DNA of 64,000 nucleotides from Ramazzottius varieornatus. Taxonomy: Eukaryota > Tardigrada > Eutardigrada > Parachela > Ramazzottiidae. A program made the translations under genes and the position numbers. Position 1 is the first letter of the stretch; every line of letters begins with the position of its first letter. The stretch spans positions 280,201 to 344,200 of the forward strand of contig BDGG01000007.1 of assembly GCA_001949185.1 (NCBI GenBank). The letters run 5' to 3'. This document shows, piece by piece, positions 1 through 12,216 of this stretch. The notes under the pieces were generated by a model. It was not told where the DNA came from. It saw nothing but the letters and a program-made list of their open reading frames with translations, and searched no databases.

Positions 1-1347
1 TCATCAGCGGAAACCGAATATCGAACAGCGCCGCGCCCATCATTTTCCGCCGGTTCAGTGAGTTAATCTCTAGCTCCCGCCGTTCACTTTCCGAATCCGC
101 CCATCTACAAAAACACTGCTGTTCTCCTTCCCAGGCAAATACATTTTGAATAGAAGAAAAAGATCTTAGATCCTAGAAACGAGGGAAGTTCACTAACCGG
201 ACAAGGCTGTTGAAGAGCTCGAGTTCTCGCGCAGATAGTCCGTCGCGCTGAAGGACCATGCGCAACAATTGAAAGCTGATGTGATGGAACTCTTTGGTGC
301 TGATGACAGAATGGGTGCATCTGTCGATCAAGTCCAGGCACTGATCGACCAGCTCCGGCTCTTCCGATTGTTGAGCCTGAGGAAACCAAATTATTTCTGC
401 GTACAAATTGGGAGGATGGCAAACGAACTAGATCATTTTCTCAGATGGCGCATCAGTCCATTGCTATTGGCTGAAAGCTTGCGCCACTGGGGATCAAGCC
501 CATGCGCGATTCGTTCGCTGACGTCCCAACTATCATTCGGTATTATTTTCTTCTACTGGACCTGTTCGAGAACGACGAAGACATTTTCGGGTCTAGTATT
601 CTTCCGCAAGAAGTCCACACAAGCGCCTTGAAGTTGCGGCATGGTGTATTTCTTCGCGGCATACAAGGTCGGCATGACTGTCTCATCATCAATGCCACTT
701 ACGTCGTCTGTGTACACAAACCTGCCAATTACGCAGTTCACCAAAGTCAAATTTAGATTTGTGGAATGTAATATCTAGGACCGGTGCGTACATACCGTAA
801 TAGGTTCCGGAAGGCGGCGGGCTCAATGTCAGGCAGATGAACATCCTGTCCATCGGCAACCTGCCGCGTCGGTCCGAAAAACATGGTCTCGAAAACTGGG
901 CTTCCCATAGCCAGTAAAAACCTATGGAAAACATAACATTCGGAACAGTCCATTGAAAAGCTCGTGTCTATATATCGATATCGCTTACCTGTGCGCGGGT
1001 ATTTCTCGTTGCATGATGCCTTTCCCCACGATGAAAACCACGTCGCTCAAAGCTTCGTTGTTTTCCAGCAGGAACTGACTTCGGTCCAGCAAGCTCGATC
1101 GCTCGCATTGCCAGTTGGGTGTTGGAGTTCCAGGTCGAACAGCAGGTTCCGGTATTTGGAGTCCTTCCTCGGCTCCGTCACCTTCTTGGTCGGTTGAAGG
1201 GGCTTGGACAAAGACATTGTCCACTTCCTCTGTACTAACCGATCCCATGATGCGTTGCTGGCGAGGAAGTCGACCTGGAACAGAATCAACGGTGAGAAAG
1301 CCTGGAGCATCGGCTTTCAACGTGGACTTGGGCTTCTTTAGCGACAT
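1..1347 (-). CDS. BTB-BACK protein, BTBD3/BTBD6-like (3' end off window)
   Basis: Five exons on the minus strand: 1347-989, 921-796, 721-562, 376-198 and 104-1; the last continues beyond the left edge. The joined frame gives a disordered N-terminus of about 90 residues and then a BTB/POZ domain (EALSDVVFIVG, IPAHRFLLAMGSPVFETMFFG, ATLYAAKKY-like TLYAAKKYTMPQL). A BACK-type region follows (SEEPELVDQCLDLID) and ends here at NRRKMMGAALFDIRFPLM. Order and spacing match the BTBD1/2/3/6 family, which are usually CUL3 substrate adaptors with a C-terminal PHR domain; that domain would lie outside the window. The start is the first in-frame ATG; an upstream 5' exon cannot be excluded. It is transcribed divergently from SCOT. 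The exact paralogue (BTBD3 or BTBD6) is not resolved. Confidence 0.85.
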
Positions 1348-1974
1348 TAGCGAAGCGGCAAGGAGGCATGAGGAACCTTACTGTAGAAGAAGGAGCACTG
1401 AACACGTGAGTGCATTAAGCCAAACGAGTAGATGCTGAAGCTCTGGTATCTTTTACCTGTAGTATCTTTAAAGACCTGAGTCAGCTAATCATACATCCAG
1501 GACCGTGGTTTCACGAAGGTTTGCCGACATAGCCACGATGAAGCAAACTTCCATCGGAAATGATTCGGAATCGCACCAGTTGGCGGTCTGACAAGAAGAG
1601 AAAGACTTGTACTTGCGGCTTATACTCGGTGGCTGGTTTAGTACGAAGTCGTACCTTCTTCACGTGGTATTGTACACTGTTCGGGGCTTCGAGCAGTACA
1701 TTAATTGTTGATTGAAGAGATTGCGGGCGAAAGCGCAGTACCACAGTTCGACAAGCACAAGAGCAGCATGACGTCATATTTAAATATTGTGCGACTCTTT
1801 TAACAGAGAACCTACGATACCAACTTGTTCTTATGATGTCAGGGTGTTCTTGTGAGTATCGACTTGTGCTAGTGCGCTTTCGCTCGCAATATCTGTATTA
1901 ATTAAAGTAAAATTGTGCTGCTTCGCATTCTCTAGGTTGCTCCCAGTTCTCTGATATTCCGTCCACTGTATAGC
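1348..1974. other. intergenic, divergent BTBD-like / SCOT 5' region
   Basis: 627 bp between two divergently transcribed genes, so it should hold both promoters. A minus-strand ORF at 1777-1511 (88 codons, basic, with no domain I recognise) lies here; it could be a 5' exon or chance. No repeat or RNA gene seen. Confidence 0.5.
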
Positions 1975-4003
1975 ATGGAAGTTTCGCGAGTTACAATAGG
2001 GACTGTATGTAAAATGGCATATCGTAGTGTTGGGCGTTCGTTTGCAGGCTGGGCAGTCCAACATCGGTTCAGAGGGAACATTTATCGATCTTCCGCTCCG
2101 TTCAGCACATCGACTTCCCTCTTCGATCCCCAGATTTTTACCGATCCCGTCGAAGCCGTGAAAGACATTCCTAATGGAGCTAGAGTTCTCGTTGGCGGTT
2201 TCGGACTATGTGGCATTCCCGAGAATCTGCTTGCTGCCCTGGTCGAGACGGGCGTGAAAGACTTGACGGTTGTCAGCGACAATGGAGGAGTGGACGACTT
2301 CGGCACTGGTATCTTACTCCAGTCCAGACAAGTGAAGAGGATGATCTGCTCGTATGTCGGGGGCAACAAAGAGTTCATGCGGCAATTCCTCCGCGGAGAA
2401 GTGGAGGTTGAGCTGACGCCACAAGGAACGCTGGCCGAGAAGCTGCGCGCTGGTGGCGCTGGCATTCCAGCCTTCTTCACTGCCACTGCTGTAGGTACGT
2501 TCCTTCATTCCTTTCCTTTCTGAACCTAGAAACATGAAAGACTGTAGCTGGCCTCTGTTATGCATTGCGATCGAAGCAGTGTATAAACTAACCCAGAGAA
2601 AGGACAACTTCCGGCGGAAACGGAAGTTTATTCAACTGGATATTCGTTATGTGAAGTCATGTCATGTTGTGTCGCGTGTAAAATTCTTGTTACGTTGTCA
2701 TGTCTTTTAGGGACGGTGGTACATTCCGGAGGAGTTCCCATAAAATATTCCCCGACGGACAAAAGCGTCACCGAGTCAAGCGCCACAAGAGAGTCAAGGC
2801 TCTTCAATGGCCGAGAATACATCCTAGAAGAAGCCATTACGGGGGACTTCGCCCTGATCAAAGCTTACAAAGCTGACAAACAAGGCAATTTGATGTTCCG
2901 CAAAGCGGCAAGAAACTTCAACCCGCCCATGTGCCGAGCGGGCAAGATCGCCATAGTGGAAGCCGAAGAGATCGTCGAAGTCGGGTAACTAAGTTTCGGC
3001 CTCGATTTTGTTCAGAGTTTAGTTTTGGTGTGTGTTTTTTAGGCAACTCGATCCAGAGGCCATACACGTTCCAGGCATCTACGTTGACCGCCTGATCAAA
3101 GGTCCAAAATACGAGAAAAGACTTCAGAAGCTGAAATTATCCAGACCGCCTGAAGCTTCTGTAAGTCCTGAGAAGTTAGCTAGTCCAGATAAAATCATGG
3201 AGGAAGTTGAAAGAGAGAGAATAGCTCGGAGAGCAGCAAAAGAATTTAAGTCTGGCATGTACATCAACTTGGGCATTGGGATCCCCGAACTTTCCATGTA
3301 CTACCTTCCCGAGAACGTTCAAGTACATATTCAGACAGAGAATGGCATACTGGGTCTCGGACCGTTCCCCGCCACGCAAGAGCAAGCCGACGCGGATGTG
3401 ATCAATCCCGGAAAGGAGACCGTGACCGTACTTCCGGGTGCTAGCTTCTTCAGCAGCGATGACTCCTTCGCCATGATCAGGGGCGGCCACATCGATCTGA
3501 CTATGCTGGGCGCTCTGCAAGTGTCCAAGAAGGGTGACATTGCTAGCTGGATGGTTCCGGGTAAACTGGTGAAAGGAATGGGTGGTGCCATGGATTTAGT
3601 CTCGGCTTCGGCGGTTGGAACCAAGGTAAGAAATTTACAATAACAACTCTGCATGCACCTGCATACACGGGCACTGCATTAAGTGTACGTCGTGGTGTAT
3701 GCAAGTGGATGGTCGGCGAGCTTGCCTGTGTGTTATTGACGTGTGGTATTTTCTCAGGTGGTGGTAACGATGAAACATACAACGGCCAGGGGGGAACCCA
3801 AAATTTTAGACGAGTGTGCTTTCCCCCTAACAGGAAAGGGAGTCGTGGACCTCATCATTACGGAAAAATGTGTGTTCAAAGTGGATCGTGAGACAGGGAA
3901 GTTGACGCTGACAGAGATTGCCGAAGGCATTGATGTGGCGGACGTTGTGGCCACCACCGACTGTGTCTTTGAGGTTGCTTCTCCCATTCTACCGATGGCA
4001 TGA
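1975..4003 (+). CDS. OXCT1: Succinyl-CoA:3-oxoacid CoA-transferase (SCOT), mitochondrial
   Basis: Four exons (1975-2494, 2711-2984, 3043-3625, 3758-4003) join in frame to 540 codons; human SCOT is 520. The enzyme moves CoA from succinyl-CoA to acetoacetate, the key step in using ketone bodies, in the mitochondrial matrix. The first ~45 residues are basic and Ser-rich, consistent with a mitochondrial presequence. Subunit-A-like features follow ([42 protein letters not shown]), then the linker and the subunit-B-like half ([19 protein letters not shown]). The catalytic glutamate sits in the motif [13 protein letters not shown] second in-frame ATG at 2014 is an alternative start still inside the presequence. 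All introns are GT-AG and short (58-216 nt). No lesion seen. Confidence 0.95.
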
Positions 4004-4535
4004 AGGTTTTTTTAATATGACTCTGTATTGATTTTGAAATTTCTCATTCATTCCGTGCGTTTCATGTCTTCTTCGGCCGTTGGATGGCTCAGTAAGCGTA
4101 GTTTGACTGCCTGAGCGAACTTTCGTTTTGAATTTTTAGACGGCTTCTTGGATCACCGTGGTGTTAGTTGTGGATTCAACTTCTCAAGTAAACTATTGCA
4201 AAGTACAGAAGAAAATTTTCTGGACGGAGTCTAAGTTAGTCTAATACGAGTTCGTCTTACTGCAAGAACTCCTCCTGTCATGTCATATCCCATTTCGCCA
4301 TCGCGTTAGTCATGCTTTACGTCATAGGAATCGTAATTATCGAATTTAATTGTTCATTAATTTCATTGTTCATTAATTTCAATTTTTGTAATATTTTGTT
4401 CCTGTCTTAGCATGCACTCCGATCCATGTTGGAGCTGGGATGTTTCCTGGACTTCTGATTTTTCGATGATAGGGATATTTATGTGAGTGCTGTGGCTCTG
4501 TGGGAAGACGTAAAAACGCGGTTTCGGGAATCAGA
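4004..4535. other. intergenic, SCOT 3' / ANKRD13-like 5' region
   Basis: 532 bp, AT-rich, with a short direct repeat of attaattTcaattgttc type near 4345-4380. Both flanking genes run on the plus strand. No gene or structured element recognised. Confidence 0.4.
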
Positions 4536-7208
4536 ATGGCAGAGCCATTACCAGCTGAAGGACGATCAAATTCCTCCACTTCTCTTGGGAGAGTCGAGAA
4601 GAAATACCCTCTACACCTTGCCGTATGGAAGAATGATGTCGCTGGACTGCGGAAACTCTGTAGCTCTCCGGTCGATAAGGTAAGAAAGAGTTTTCATGCA
4701 GGAATACTTCTACGAGTTGGTTCTTGCTTGTAGGAAATGCTGGAGAAGAAAGATCCTCGTGGACGTACACCACTCATGCTAGCCGTTTGCCTGGACCACT
4801 TCGAATGTGCCCAAATCCTTCTAGAAAGTGGAGCAACTTGTGAGAACTCTGTACGCACAGCAGACGGATGGGCAGCGGTCCACGAAGCTACATGCACAGG
4901 CGATGTCGAGTTGCTTTCCCTCATCCTCCAATATCGCGACTCTGCTCGGTCTTCCCTGACACGCGACCTGGACACTGTCATCCTAAGTCGTCTCCGTGAA
5001 GTACCCGACTTTTACGTCGAGATGAAGTGGGAGTTCTCCTCGTGGATACCTTTTGTTTCGCGACTATGTCCCAGTGATGTTTGTCGAATTTACAAGGTGA
5101 ATGATTATTTTTAGCTTGGGGGTTCTCAACACGGCTCATATAAAGAGTGTACGGCACTGGGTTGGTACAAGGTCGTGCTGGAGGCACACATGTGACCATG
5201 CAGTCTGTGCCTTGGAGCCTTGTGAGTTATCAAATTTTCAGCGATTCTGGTGCTCGATATTGTCTGTTCTTTGTCCAGAAAGGTGCCTGTGTCAGGTTAG
5301 ACACTACTCTGGTTGGTTTTGAGAATAACGCCTGGACAAGAGGTTCGAGAAGTCTGCTGTTTGTGGAGAACAACGGTGAGATGGCTTTCCACGAAGTGGA
5401 CCACGACGCTAAAGTTGTCAGAACAGAGAAAGCTGCCGCCAAGTCCAACAGAGAACCTTCCGATATCCATTCTTCCATACCGTCCGATGCGACGTTGCAG
5501 CAGAGAATGCGGACACCGGTGATGCTGACCACGATCGACGCGCAGAATATCAAGTTCGAACGGAGCAAGAGCGGATTCCTATGGAGGGCCGACAAGGTCG
5601 AGCAGATTGGGGGCCATGAATGCAAAGTCTTTCATGCGTCGAACGTGACTTTTGTCACAAGGATACGGTCGGAGCACCTCACGGAAAATGACAAGGTAAA
5701 CTGCACCATGTTTTCTGATAAATTCTCGAAAATCGGATATTTTGCTCGGTATGGGTCGATCAAATAGGAACCGCTGTACAGTTTAGTGAGGAGTCTTTGG
5801 GTGCGCCATGGTCTCTATTTCAACTAAAACCTGACTGGTCTTTCCATTGCAGAAACAACTTCGAGACGAGCTTTCAAGAAATCCCCTCAATGGGCTTCTA
5901 AGTAGTGCCAGAGGAGGCAGTACAGCAACGACGGAAGAGAATGGACCATCAGCGGACGAAGTGGTAATTCACGAAGACGCTGCCTTCAACAACGGTGCGG
6001 CAAATTTGGTACGGATTTTGTTTAAGTGTTTTTATTTCGTGCCGGGGAAGTGAAGGTTTTTTTGGTTTGTAGGAGGAACAGAAGACCTTCAACCCAAGCA
6101 CGATAAAGTGCGAAGAATACTTCTCGAGGTCTGTCGATCTGGGGGATCGAGAAATTGGTCGTCCAAAGCAGCTTTCCAAACGTCAACGGACCTTCAAAGC
6201 CAACTTGTGGCTTTGCGATGACTACCCACTGTCTTTGAAGGGGCAAGTCATGCCCATCATTGACATGATGGCATCAACCAACGCGCACTTCAAAAAGCTG
6301 CAAGACTTCATTACACTACAACTTCCGTCGGGCTTTCCAGTCAAAATAGGTAGGCTTTCGGAAACTGGAGATCGGTAAACAAGCTTCGCAAGATCGTATC
6401 CCCGACGGCGCACATTTTCCATGTCACTGGCAAAACGAGTGCGGCACTTGTAAAACTCGACAAGATTTTTTTCCCAAGTGCCGCACGTTCTCAGCATTAC
6501 TGGTCGAAAGACTGCGCCACTTGGAAGAGAACCAGCGAGATTGTTCTCCCGAGTGACGCATGTTTTTAATGCTACTGGCTGGATGTGTGCACCACTTGGG
6601 AAAAGAATGTTGTCGAGTTCCTTCAACGAGGGTCCGAATATGCTCAATAACTCACCACTAAACTCGGTAGTGCTGCTTCATTCATTTCCAAACTGAGGAG
6701 TGCTATATTTTGCAGAAATTCCGCTCTTCCATGTTTTGACGGCCAGAATAACCTTTGAGAATATCTACGGCTCGTTCACGCCAGTCGATGGTGTCATGAG
6801 CACGCCTGCTTCCGAAGACGGTTCCGTTCCTGCCGGTTGTACGGTGGACGAAAGCGTCTTCAACATCCCTCCAGACTACGAGCAAGGCGCCGCGTGGTGG
6901 CAGGACGACCTGAACATCGATTTGCAAGAAACTGATCTAGACTTGGTAGAACTTCAAGCCGACCTTGAACACATACCGTAAGACTGTTCCCTGCTTTGGA
7001 TGTTTCGTTCATTCTAACGTACATGTGTACATCCTTTATTTCAAGGAATTCGGCCTCCAACGGAAACCTTAGCGAGCACGGCGATCATCTCATTCAGAAG
7101 GCCGTACAATTATCCGTCCAAGAAGAAAACGATAAGCGAAGGGCGCAAGAGGAAGCTGAGCAGAAAGATCTCGAAGAAGCCCTTCGTCGTTCGTTGGAAG
7201 AAAAGTAA
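4536..7208 (+). CDS. Ankyrin-repeat, UIM-containing protein (ANKRD13 family)
   Basis: Seven exons (4536-4679, 4734-5096, 5279-5695, 5853-6008, 6073-6349, 6716-6977, 7046-7208) give 593 codons in frame; human ANKRD13 members are about 520-650. N-terminal ankyrin repeats (KKYPLHLAVWKNDVAGLRKL, DPRGRTPLMLAVCLDHFECA) are followed by the family's GPCR-chaperone-type region (DFYVEMKWEFSSWIPFVSR, GFENNAWTRGSRSLLF, IKFERSKSGFLWRADK, HLTENDK, FPVKIEIPLFHVLTARITF). The C-terminus holds two ubiquitin-interacting-motif-like helices (IQKAVQLSVQEE and DLEEALRRSLEEK). Known family members bind K63-linked ubiquitin chains on endocytosed receptors. The start is the first in-frame ATG; the reading frame is open upstream. 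Which of ANKRD13A/B/C/D it matches best is not resolved. Intron 5 (6350-6715) carries the palindromic repeat array. Confidence 0.93.
6403..6600. repeat. tandem trio of TGGCGCAC palindromic elements in ANKRD13 intron
   Basis: Three degenerate hairpin units (6403-6450, 6475-6524, 6550-6600), each with one arm near AGTGGCGCACG and the other near CGTGCGCCACTT around an ~25-nt loop containing tACTGGc. All lie within one intron of the ANKRD13-like gene. Same family as the copies in NF1, troponin T and AKAP10. Confidence 0.8.
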
Positions 7209-7742
7209 TATTTTGGCAGTCCTTTTTCGTTCATTTGCTCTCATGCAACACTGGTTTTTGATTTCCATTGTCCGTTCAGATTTTCGGAACTAGTTTCATC
7301 GGTGAATTTTTTCCGGAGTTCGATTTTATGAGTTTGTTATCATTATTATTTATTGAATGTGCTTTCGATATTTATTGTCCATTTTCTGAAAACTAAAACT
7401 TACGAACTGAATCAAAAGTCGATTAAGAAACGATAACAGAACGGGTTCTGTCAAGATTTAAAACTTCAAAGCATCTAAAAGACTACGAAAAAAAGCAAGA
7501 AGCTTCACCGTATACTGCACCGTACGCGACAGTGACACACCTGTGACAAAAGAGTATTATCCAGTATTTCACCACGTGTGAGCGAGACAGAAAACGTAAA
7601 GCTACGAAATAAAGGCTGTATTTGTAACAAACTGTTGTCGTATCACAGAATTGTCTCCATAAACGAAACCGAAGCTGATTACAAAAAGTATCGTCAAATT
7701 CTTTAGCGGACGTCAATAGACGTTCAAAGTTTTCTCTCGAGC
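7209..7742. other. intergenic between convergent ANKRD13-like and ARMC8
   Basis: 534 bp between two 3' ends, AT-rich. A plus-strand AATAAA at 7608-7613 could serve the ANKRD13-like transcript (about 400 nt past its stop), and TTTATT near 7371 could serve ARMC8 on the minus strand; if so the 3' UTRs overlap. No gene seen. Confidence 0.4.
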
Positions 7743-10700
7743 TTACATCGCACTGTTGAGATGCTGCAAAGCCGTCCGTACTCTAAAGAAGACGCATAAT
7801 CGAATCAGAAAAATACCATTTTATCCTTTTGTTCATTTCTATTGCTTTTCGCAAAAGCAAACCAACCTTACCTTTCGAAAAGCAGCGGGTCGTCTGTACC
7901 AGACAACTTCTTCAGTTCTTTGCCGAAATTCGATTCGATCACCTTTCGTTGATTTTCACTCGAGCCTGATAAACATAAACAAATACAATTCGAAAAATTA
8001 TTTTTGCTGGCACAACAAGACGCTTTGATTTGCCTACCTGAGTGTTTATCTTCTCGTCCATTACATTCATCTCTGCAAGCCGCTAAGTTACCAATACAAA
8101 ACACGGCGCTGTTCTTGATGACCACTTCCGGATGGCTCAGTCCTTTCTTTATCACATTCAGACAGTCAGAGTTGTTCAGCACCAGCTGCTTCCCTTTGTT
8201 ACTCGCGCACACGTTCGCCAGTGCACACAAACCTTGCTCGAGCACATCCACGTCAATGTATTCAGACTGAAGAAGGGTAAGAAGGTGCAGGAGAAGGTCT
8301 TGACAGTAGCAAGACTCCATTACATCTGAAATTGAAGAAAAAAAATGGAACGTTAACGATCTGGCGAAAAAAGCCAACCAGGAGTCAACTAGAAGTGAAG
8401 ACGAAGAAGCTTACCGCGGTGGTTGTTCTCCGTTTCCGTGCTGCTGGACTGGCTGTGGACATCCCGACGGAGACGTCGCAGGATACGAGTAGCGATGTCG
8501 GGTTGACGGGGCGTGGCAGGGTATTCACCGGACGAGGAGGACGTCGGTGCGTGGAGGAGGTTGCGAAGAGTACCGACGGTGACGGCTACCACATCTTTGC
8601 TTCTGTGGTGGAGAAGGTCGTCGACGAGGGAGATGGACAGGACTTCTTCGACGTCTTTCTTGACCGAAGATGTCGCCATGTATGTCATATTCTGGAAAAG
8701 AAGTGAACCCCAACTACGACATACCGTACAATGGATATAAAGAGACGTGTCGTTTCCACATTTCTCACTGAGATTCGAAAACACTTACAAACGCTAAATT
8801 GGTATTCAGAGGACGTTCTTTGGATTTCGGCTTCTACTTCTAAGTTTCTCGTCAATTTTCAATGAATAGTCCTCCTCACGACAAGCCGTAAAACTCCGTT
8901 GATTGTGCTAATCTTGAAAGTGGATTACGAAGTTTCGCTTTCAAGATAAGCTACTCGAGGGCTGCTTATCTTGAAAGCGAAAACGGATTACTCTCTGCAC
9001 ACTTGATTCAAATTTTCAAATTCTCATCTCTCAGCTGATCTCCGTCTGCACAGTGCTTCACGTTGCGAGATACCGTTTCACGTATGGGCTTCTTGATACC
9101 TATTAGTGTCGGGGATATCGACAGACAGAGACTAGCCAGAGAGAAAACCATGAATTTCAACTTAGTCACGAGGCAAAGTTTGCCTACAAACCGACCCTGC
9201 AAAACTCGCGCATTTCCGCTCCCGTTTCCGAGACTTTCGAAAAACGCAACTTTGCCTCACTCACGACTAATTTCCGTTGATTAAGCAAACTCAAGTTTTA
9301 AAAAATGAACGGTTTGCGACATAAACAGCTCGTCGCGAGGAGGACTAATATTCGAACGTTACCATTAAAGTCCAAACGGCGTTGAGTACGACGTCATCGT
9401 TCGAGTGGACCAAAAGAGTTCCCAGCGAAGCCCAAAGACCTTTCTTGATGAGGTTCTGAAAGAAAGAGACGGCCGTACGTTGGAAAACCCCACACAAGAA
9501 TACTGAGAGATGGACGTACTAAGTGACAAGGAGAGAACTCGACGCTGACGTTAGCCAAGATGGCCGACGCTATCACAGTGACTTGTAGTCCGTGTTTGCC
9601 CTTCAGTGCCCCAAGTACCGTCTCCCAGATGTTATGGTCCTTAAAGATGGTTCTCAGTTGGTAGATGGAACGGGACATGGAGTGGAGAAGCCGAAGGGCG
9701 GCGTAGACCAGAGGAGAAGACTGCATGGCGGAGCACTTGACCACTTGCTCCATCAGCCCTTCCACATCGGCCACTCGCTTCCTGACCGACTCGCTGGTCG
9801 AAGCTAGAGATGAAAAGGCTAAGAAAGCTACACGTTTCAGTTCTTGTCCGCATTCCGTCAAGCTGACCATCTGCAACCAATTAAAGCTTTGGAATACTTG
9901 TCTTGACAAGGACCGAACACTGATAAAAACCAGTGTTCGGTCATATGGAACTTCACCTGTTTTGATCCTGATTTCTATCGAGTAGAAACCAGAGTGAAGC
10001 AACAGTACAGCAACAGTACAGCAACAGTACAGCAACAGACACAGTACCTCGGTTTCTATCTGGAACTACCGGAAGTTGATTTTCGCCTCAGCCTTACCTG
10101 ATTAGCTCGTCTTTCCTCTGCTGTCATGCGTTTCCAGTCTTCGGCAGGTGTTTTCAGGAACGCAGCGAGGCTGACTAACAGCTGGTCGGTATAAGAAGCG
10201 ATTTCTTGCAGGAAGACATCTTCGTCGACGAGGTAAGCCAGGGTTTCTGCTGCGCTCACTTTGATGTTGATAGGCTGATCTTTCCGGCAGAGCTTGGCCA
10301 AAAAGGGCAAAACCTAAACGTGAACCAATCATGGTTGTAATTCTAAGAGCTAAAAGAAGGTGAAATGTTGAATTTCTCGAAAAATGCCAAAAATCAGGAA
10401 CAAGAGTTTTACTCACCTTCGTGATGATGAAAGCGCCGTCGCAAATGGGAAAGTTCTTCCGGTAGAGAACCACGATGGCATTCAGTGCCAACAAGCGAAT
10501 CTCGGCAGTTTCTTCTGGACCGATCAGCACCAGCAGGTTTCTGCAGAAGAGTTCTTTGTACTGCAGACAGGCTTTGGTGAAGGCGGGCCTCAGTTCATTA
10601 CGCTGGACACAGGAGGAGACGAGACACAAGGCTCCTTTTTTCGCCTCGAATTGCTTGAAAGACAGCAGATCCAGGATGCATTCAATCGGCAGATTGAAGT

Positions 10701-11778
10701 CGTAAGAGTCGAGCCTGGAGGACAGAAGAAGGTTCTTTCCCAGACAAAGACTGAGCAAGTCAGGCTCAACTGCCATGAGCTCGCAGACGACTTGGCAAAT
10801 GTCAGGGGAGGAAGACATGAAGGCCAGAAGAGAACGAAGACGCTAAAAAGAAAACCCAACTCGAAGAAATATTCGATGGAAACTGAGAATGACTTTCCTT
10901 ACTTCCGGTTGAGCAGCAATGAGCTTGGTAAGTTCCTCGCGGTAGGCAGCGGAGAGAAACAGCAGACGACAGCACCGGCTAATGGCAGACAGGAGAGCAG
11001 GGTCGGAGGGCTGATGGTTGAGCATTTGGAGGAGAAGGGGAAGAAGTGAAGAACCGATGGTTCGTTCCGACGGGTTGTTGTGAAGGAAGCTGCTAAGTGT
11101 ACTGATGATTTGAACAGCGAGTTCGCTGGAGATGGTGTTGTGGTGCTCGAGGATCGAAATCAGCCTACGGTAAAAATGGAAAACATGCAGCAGCGACGAA
11201 AAGAAAGCCAACAGTGCCAAGTGCCAACTGCTCAGCTCAGACTGACGCAAGCGAACCGAGAGAAAATACAGTTCAGGTGCGCCGTTTGACCAAAGCGGAA
11301 GACCGATACGACCAATCAACAATCAGACCTGATGTCCGAATTGATTGGCTTGATTGAGCCCGTTATCTCGTAGACATTCAATCTTACCTTTGAGGAATTC
11401 CCAGCTGCACTGCGGTCGTTTTCTGAGCTCGACTGCATGTCATGACTAACCGGAGGCATCTGTAAACAGTCCAAAGATGAAGATTAGCCCCCAGAACAAG
11501 AGGCAAGTTAACAGAAAGAAGAACGTTACTTGACAGCTTCGAGGAGAACAGCCTCCTCGTGGGATGCAAGTCGTTGCATAAGTGGTTTCGCCTGATCGGG
11601 ATCCGATAACTACAAGTCAAGCCAAGGTCATGAAGTCTGCCTCACACATTTCTGGGTGAACTTAGCTTCGAAAAAACTAGACGGAGAAGGGACAAGATTC
11701 AGGAAGAAATTTCTAACTTACTTTCAGGTAGATCCCAGCTGTAAGCTTCAACTCCAACATCGCTTGGCTGGTCTCCAT
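7743..11778 (-). CDS. ARMC8: ARMC8, armadillo-repeat subunit of the GID/CTLH E3 complex
   Basis: Twelve minus-strand exons: 11778-11722, 11609-11530, 11459-11388, 11164-10903, 10842-10417, 10313-10098, 9870-9520, 9455-9363, 8691-8415, 8325-8038, 7965-7872 and 7782-7743. Joined they give 751 codons in frame; human ARMC8 is 673. Diagnostic ARMC8 stretches include LSDPDQAKP near the N-terminus, ETLAYLVDEDVFLQEIAS, LRLLHSMSRSIYQLRTIF, VVLNAVWTLM and the ending TALQHLNSAM. ARMC8 (yeast Gid5) is an all-alpha scaffold that recruits the substrate receptor GID4 to the CTLH ubiquitin ligase. Extra length relative to human lies mainly in loops, for example the serine-rich insert near 8440-8500. Divergent from SLC35B1, 438 bp away. 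A 221-codon ORF on the opposite strand (10384-11049) is a shadow. Confidence 0.93.
8933..8982. repeat. perfect 18-bp inverted repeat in an ARMC8 intron
   Basis: TTTCGCTTTCAAGATAAG at 8933-8950 and its exact reverse complement at 8965-8982, separated by 14 nt, within the intron between exons at 9363 and 8691. A related half-copy (taatcttgaaag...ggattacgaag) starts at 8909, making a nested palindrome. Probably a MITE remnant. Confidence 0.75.
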
Positions 11779-12216
11779 CGTCGTTGCTTCCACCCTCAAT
11801 GCTCCCCACGTACACGACGAGTGACTTCCTCCTCTGACAGATCAAAACGTCCGTTGTTCGACGACGGAAAGAAAACTTGAGGAGATCCTTCTTCCCTAAC
11901 GAAGTGACGGTAGAGAAAATACGAAAACAAAAAATAAATCATTCGAAATTTTCGAATACGGAATTCAGTCCATGCAATCAATCAATCCGCTTTGCCTTAT
12001 TTGGTGCAATGGCACGCCACAGCGTGCTCTACAGTAGAGTATTTCGTTCACACTCCTGGAAATACAAAGGGTGGTGACCTTACACGTCACCAAGCCACTT
12101 GAGAAATAAGTGTGGTGTTTTCCCAGTGTTTTCATCTCGATCTTCTGTGAAATACACCGGAGAACAGCGCATCCACCGATTTTGACAATTCATCCGCAGG
12201 AATATTCCGTCAAGGT
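11779..12216. other. divergent intergenic region ARMC8 / SLC35B1
   Basis: 438 bp separating two start codons on opposite strands, so both promoters must be here or shared. I see no clear TATA box or repeat. Confidence 0.45.

Noticed and set aside
10384..11049. 221-codon plus-strand ORF
   Set aside because: Exactly antisense to two ARMC8 exons whose protein is clearly conserved; an open shadow frame.
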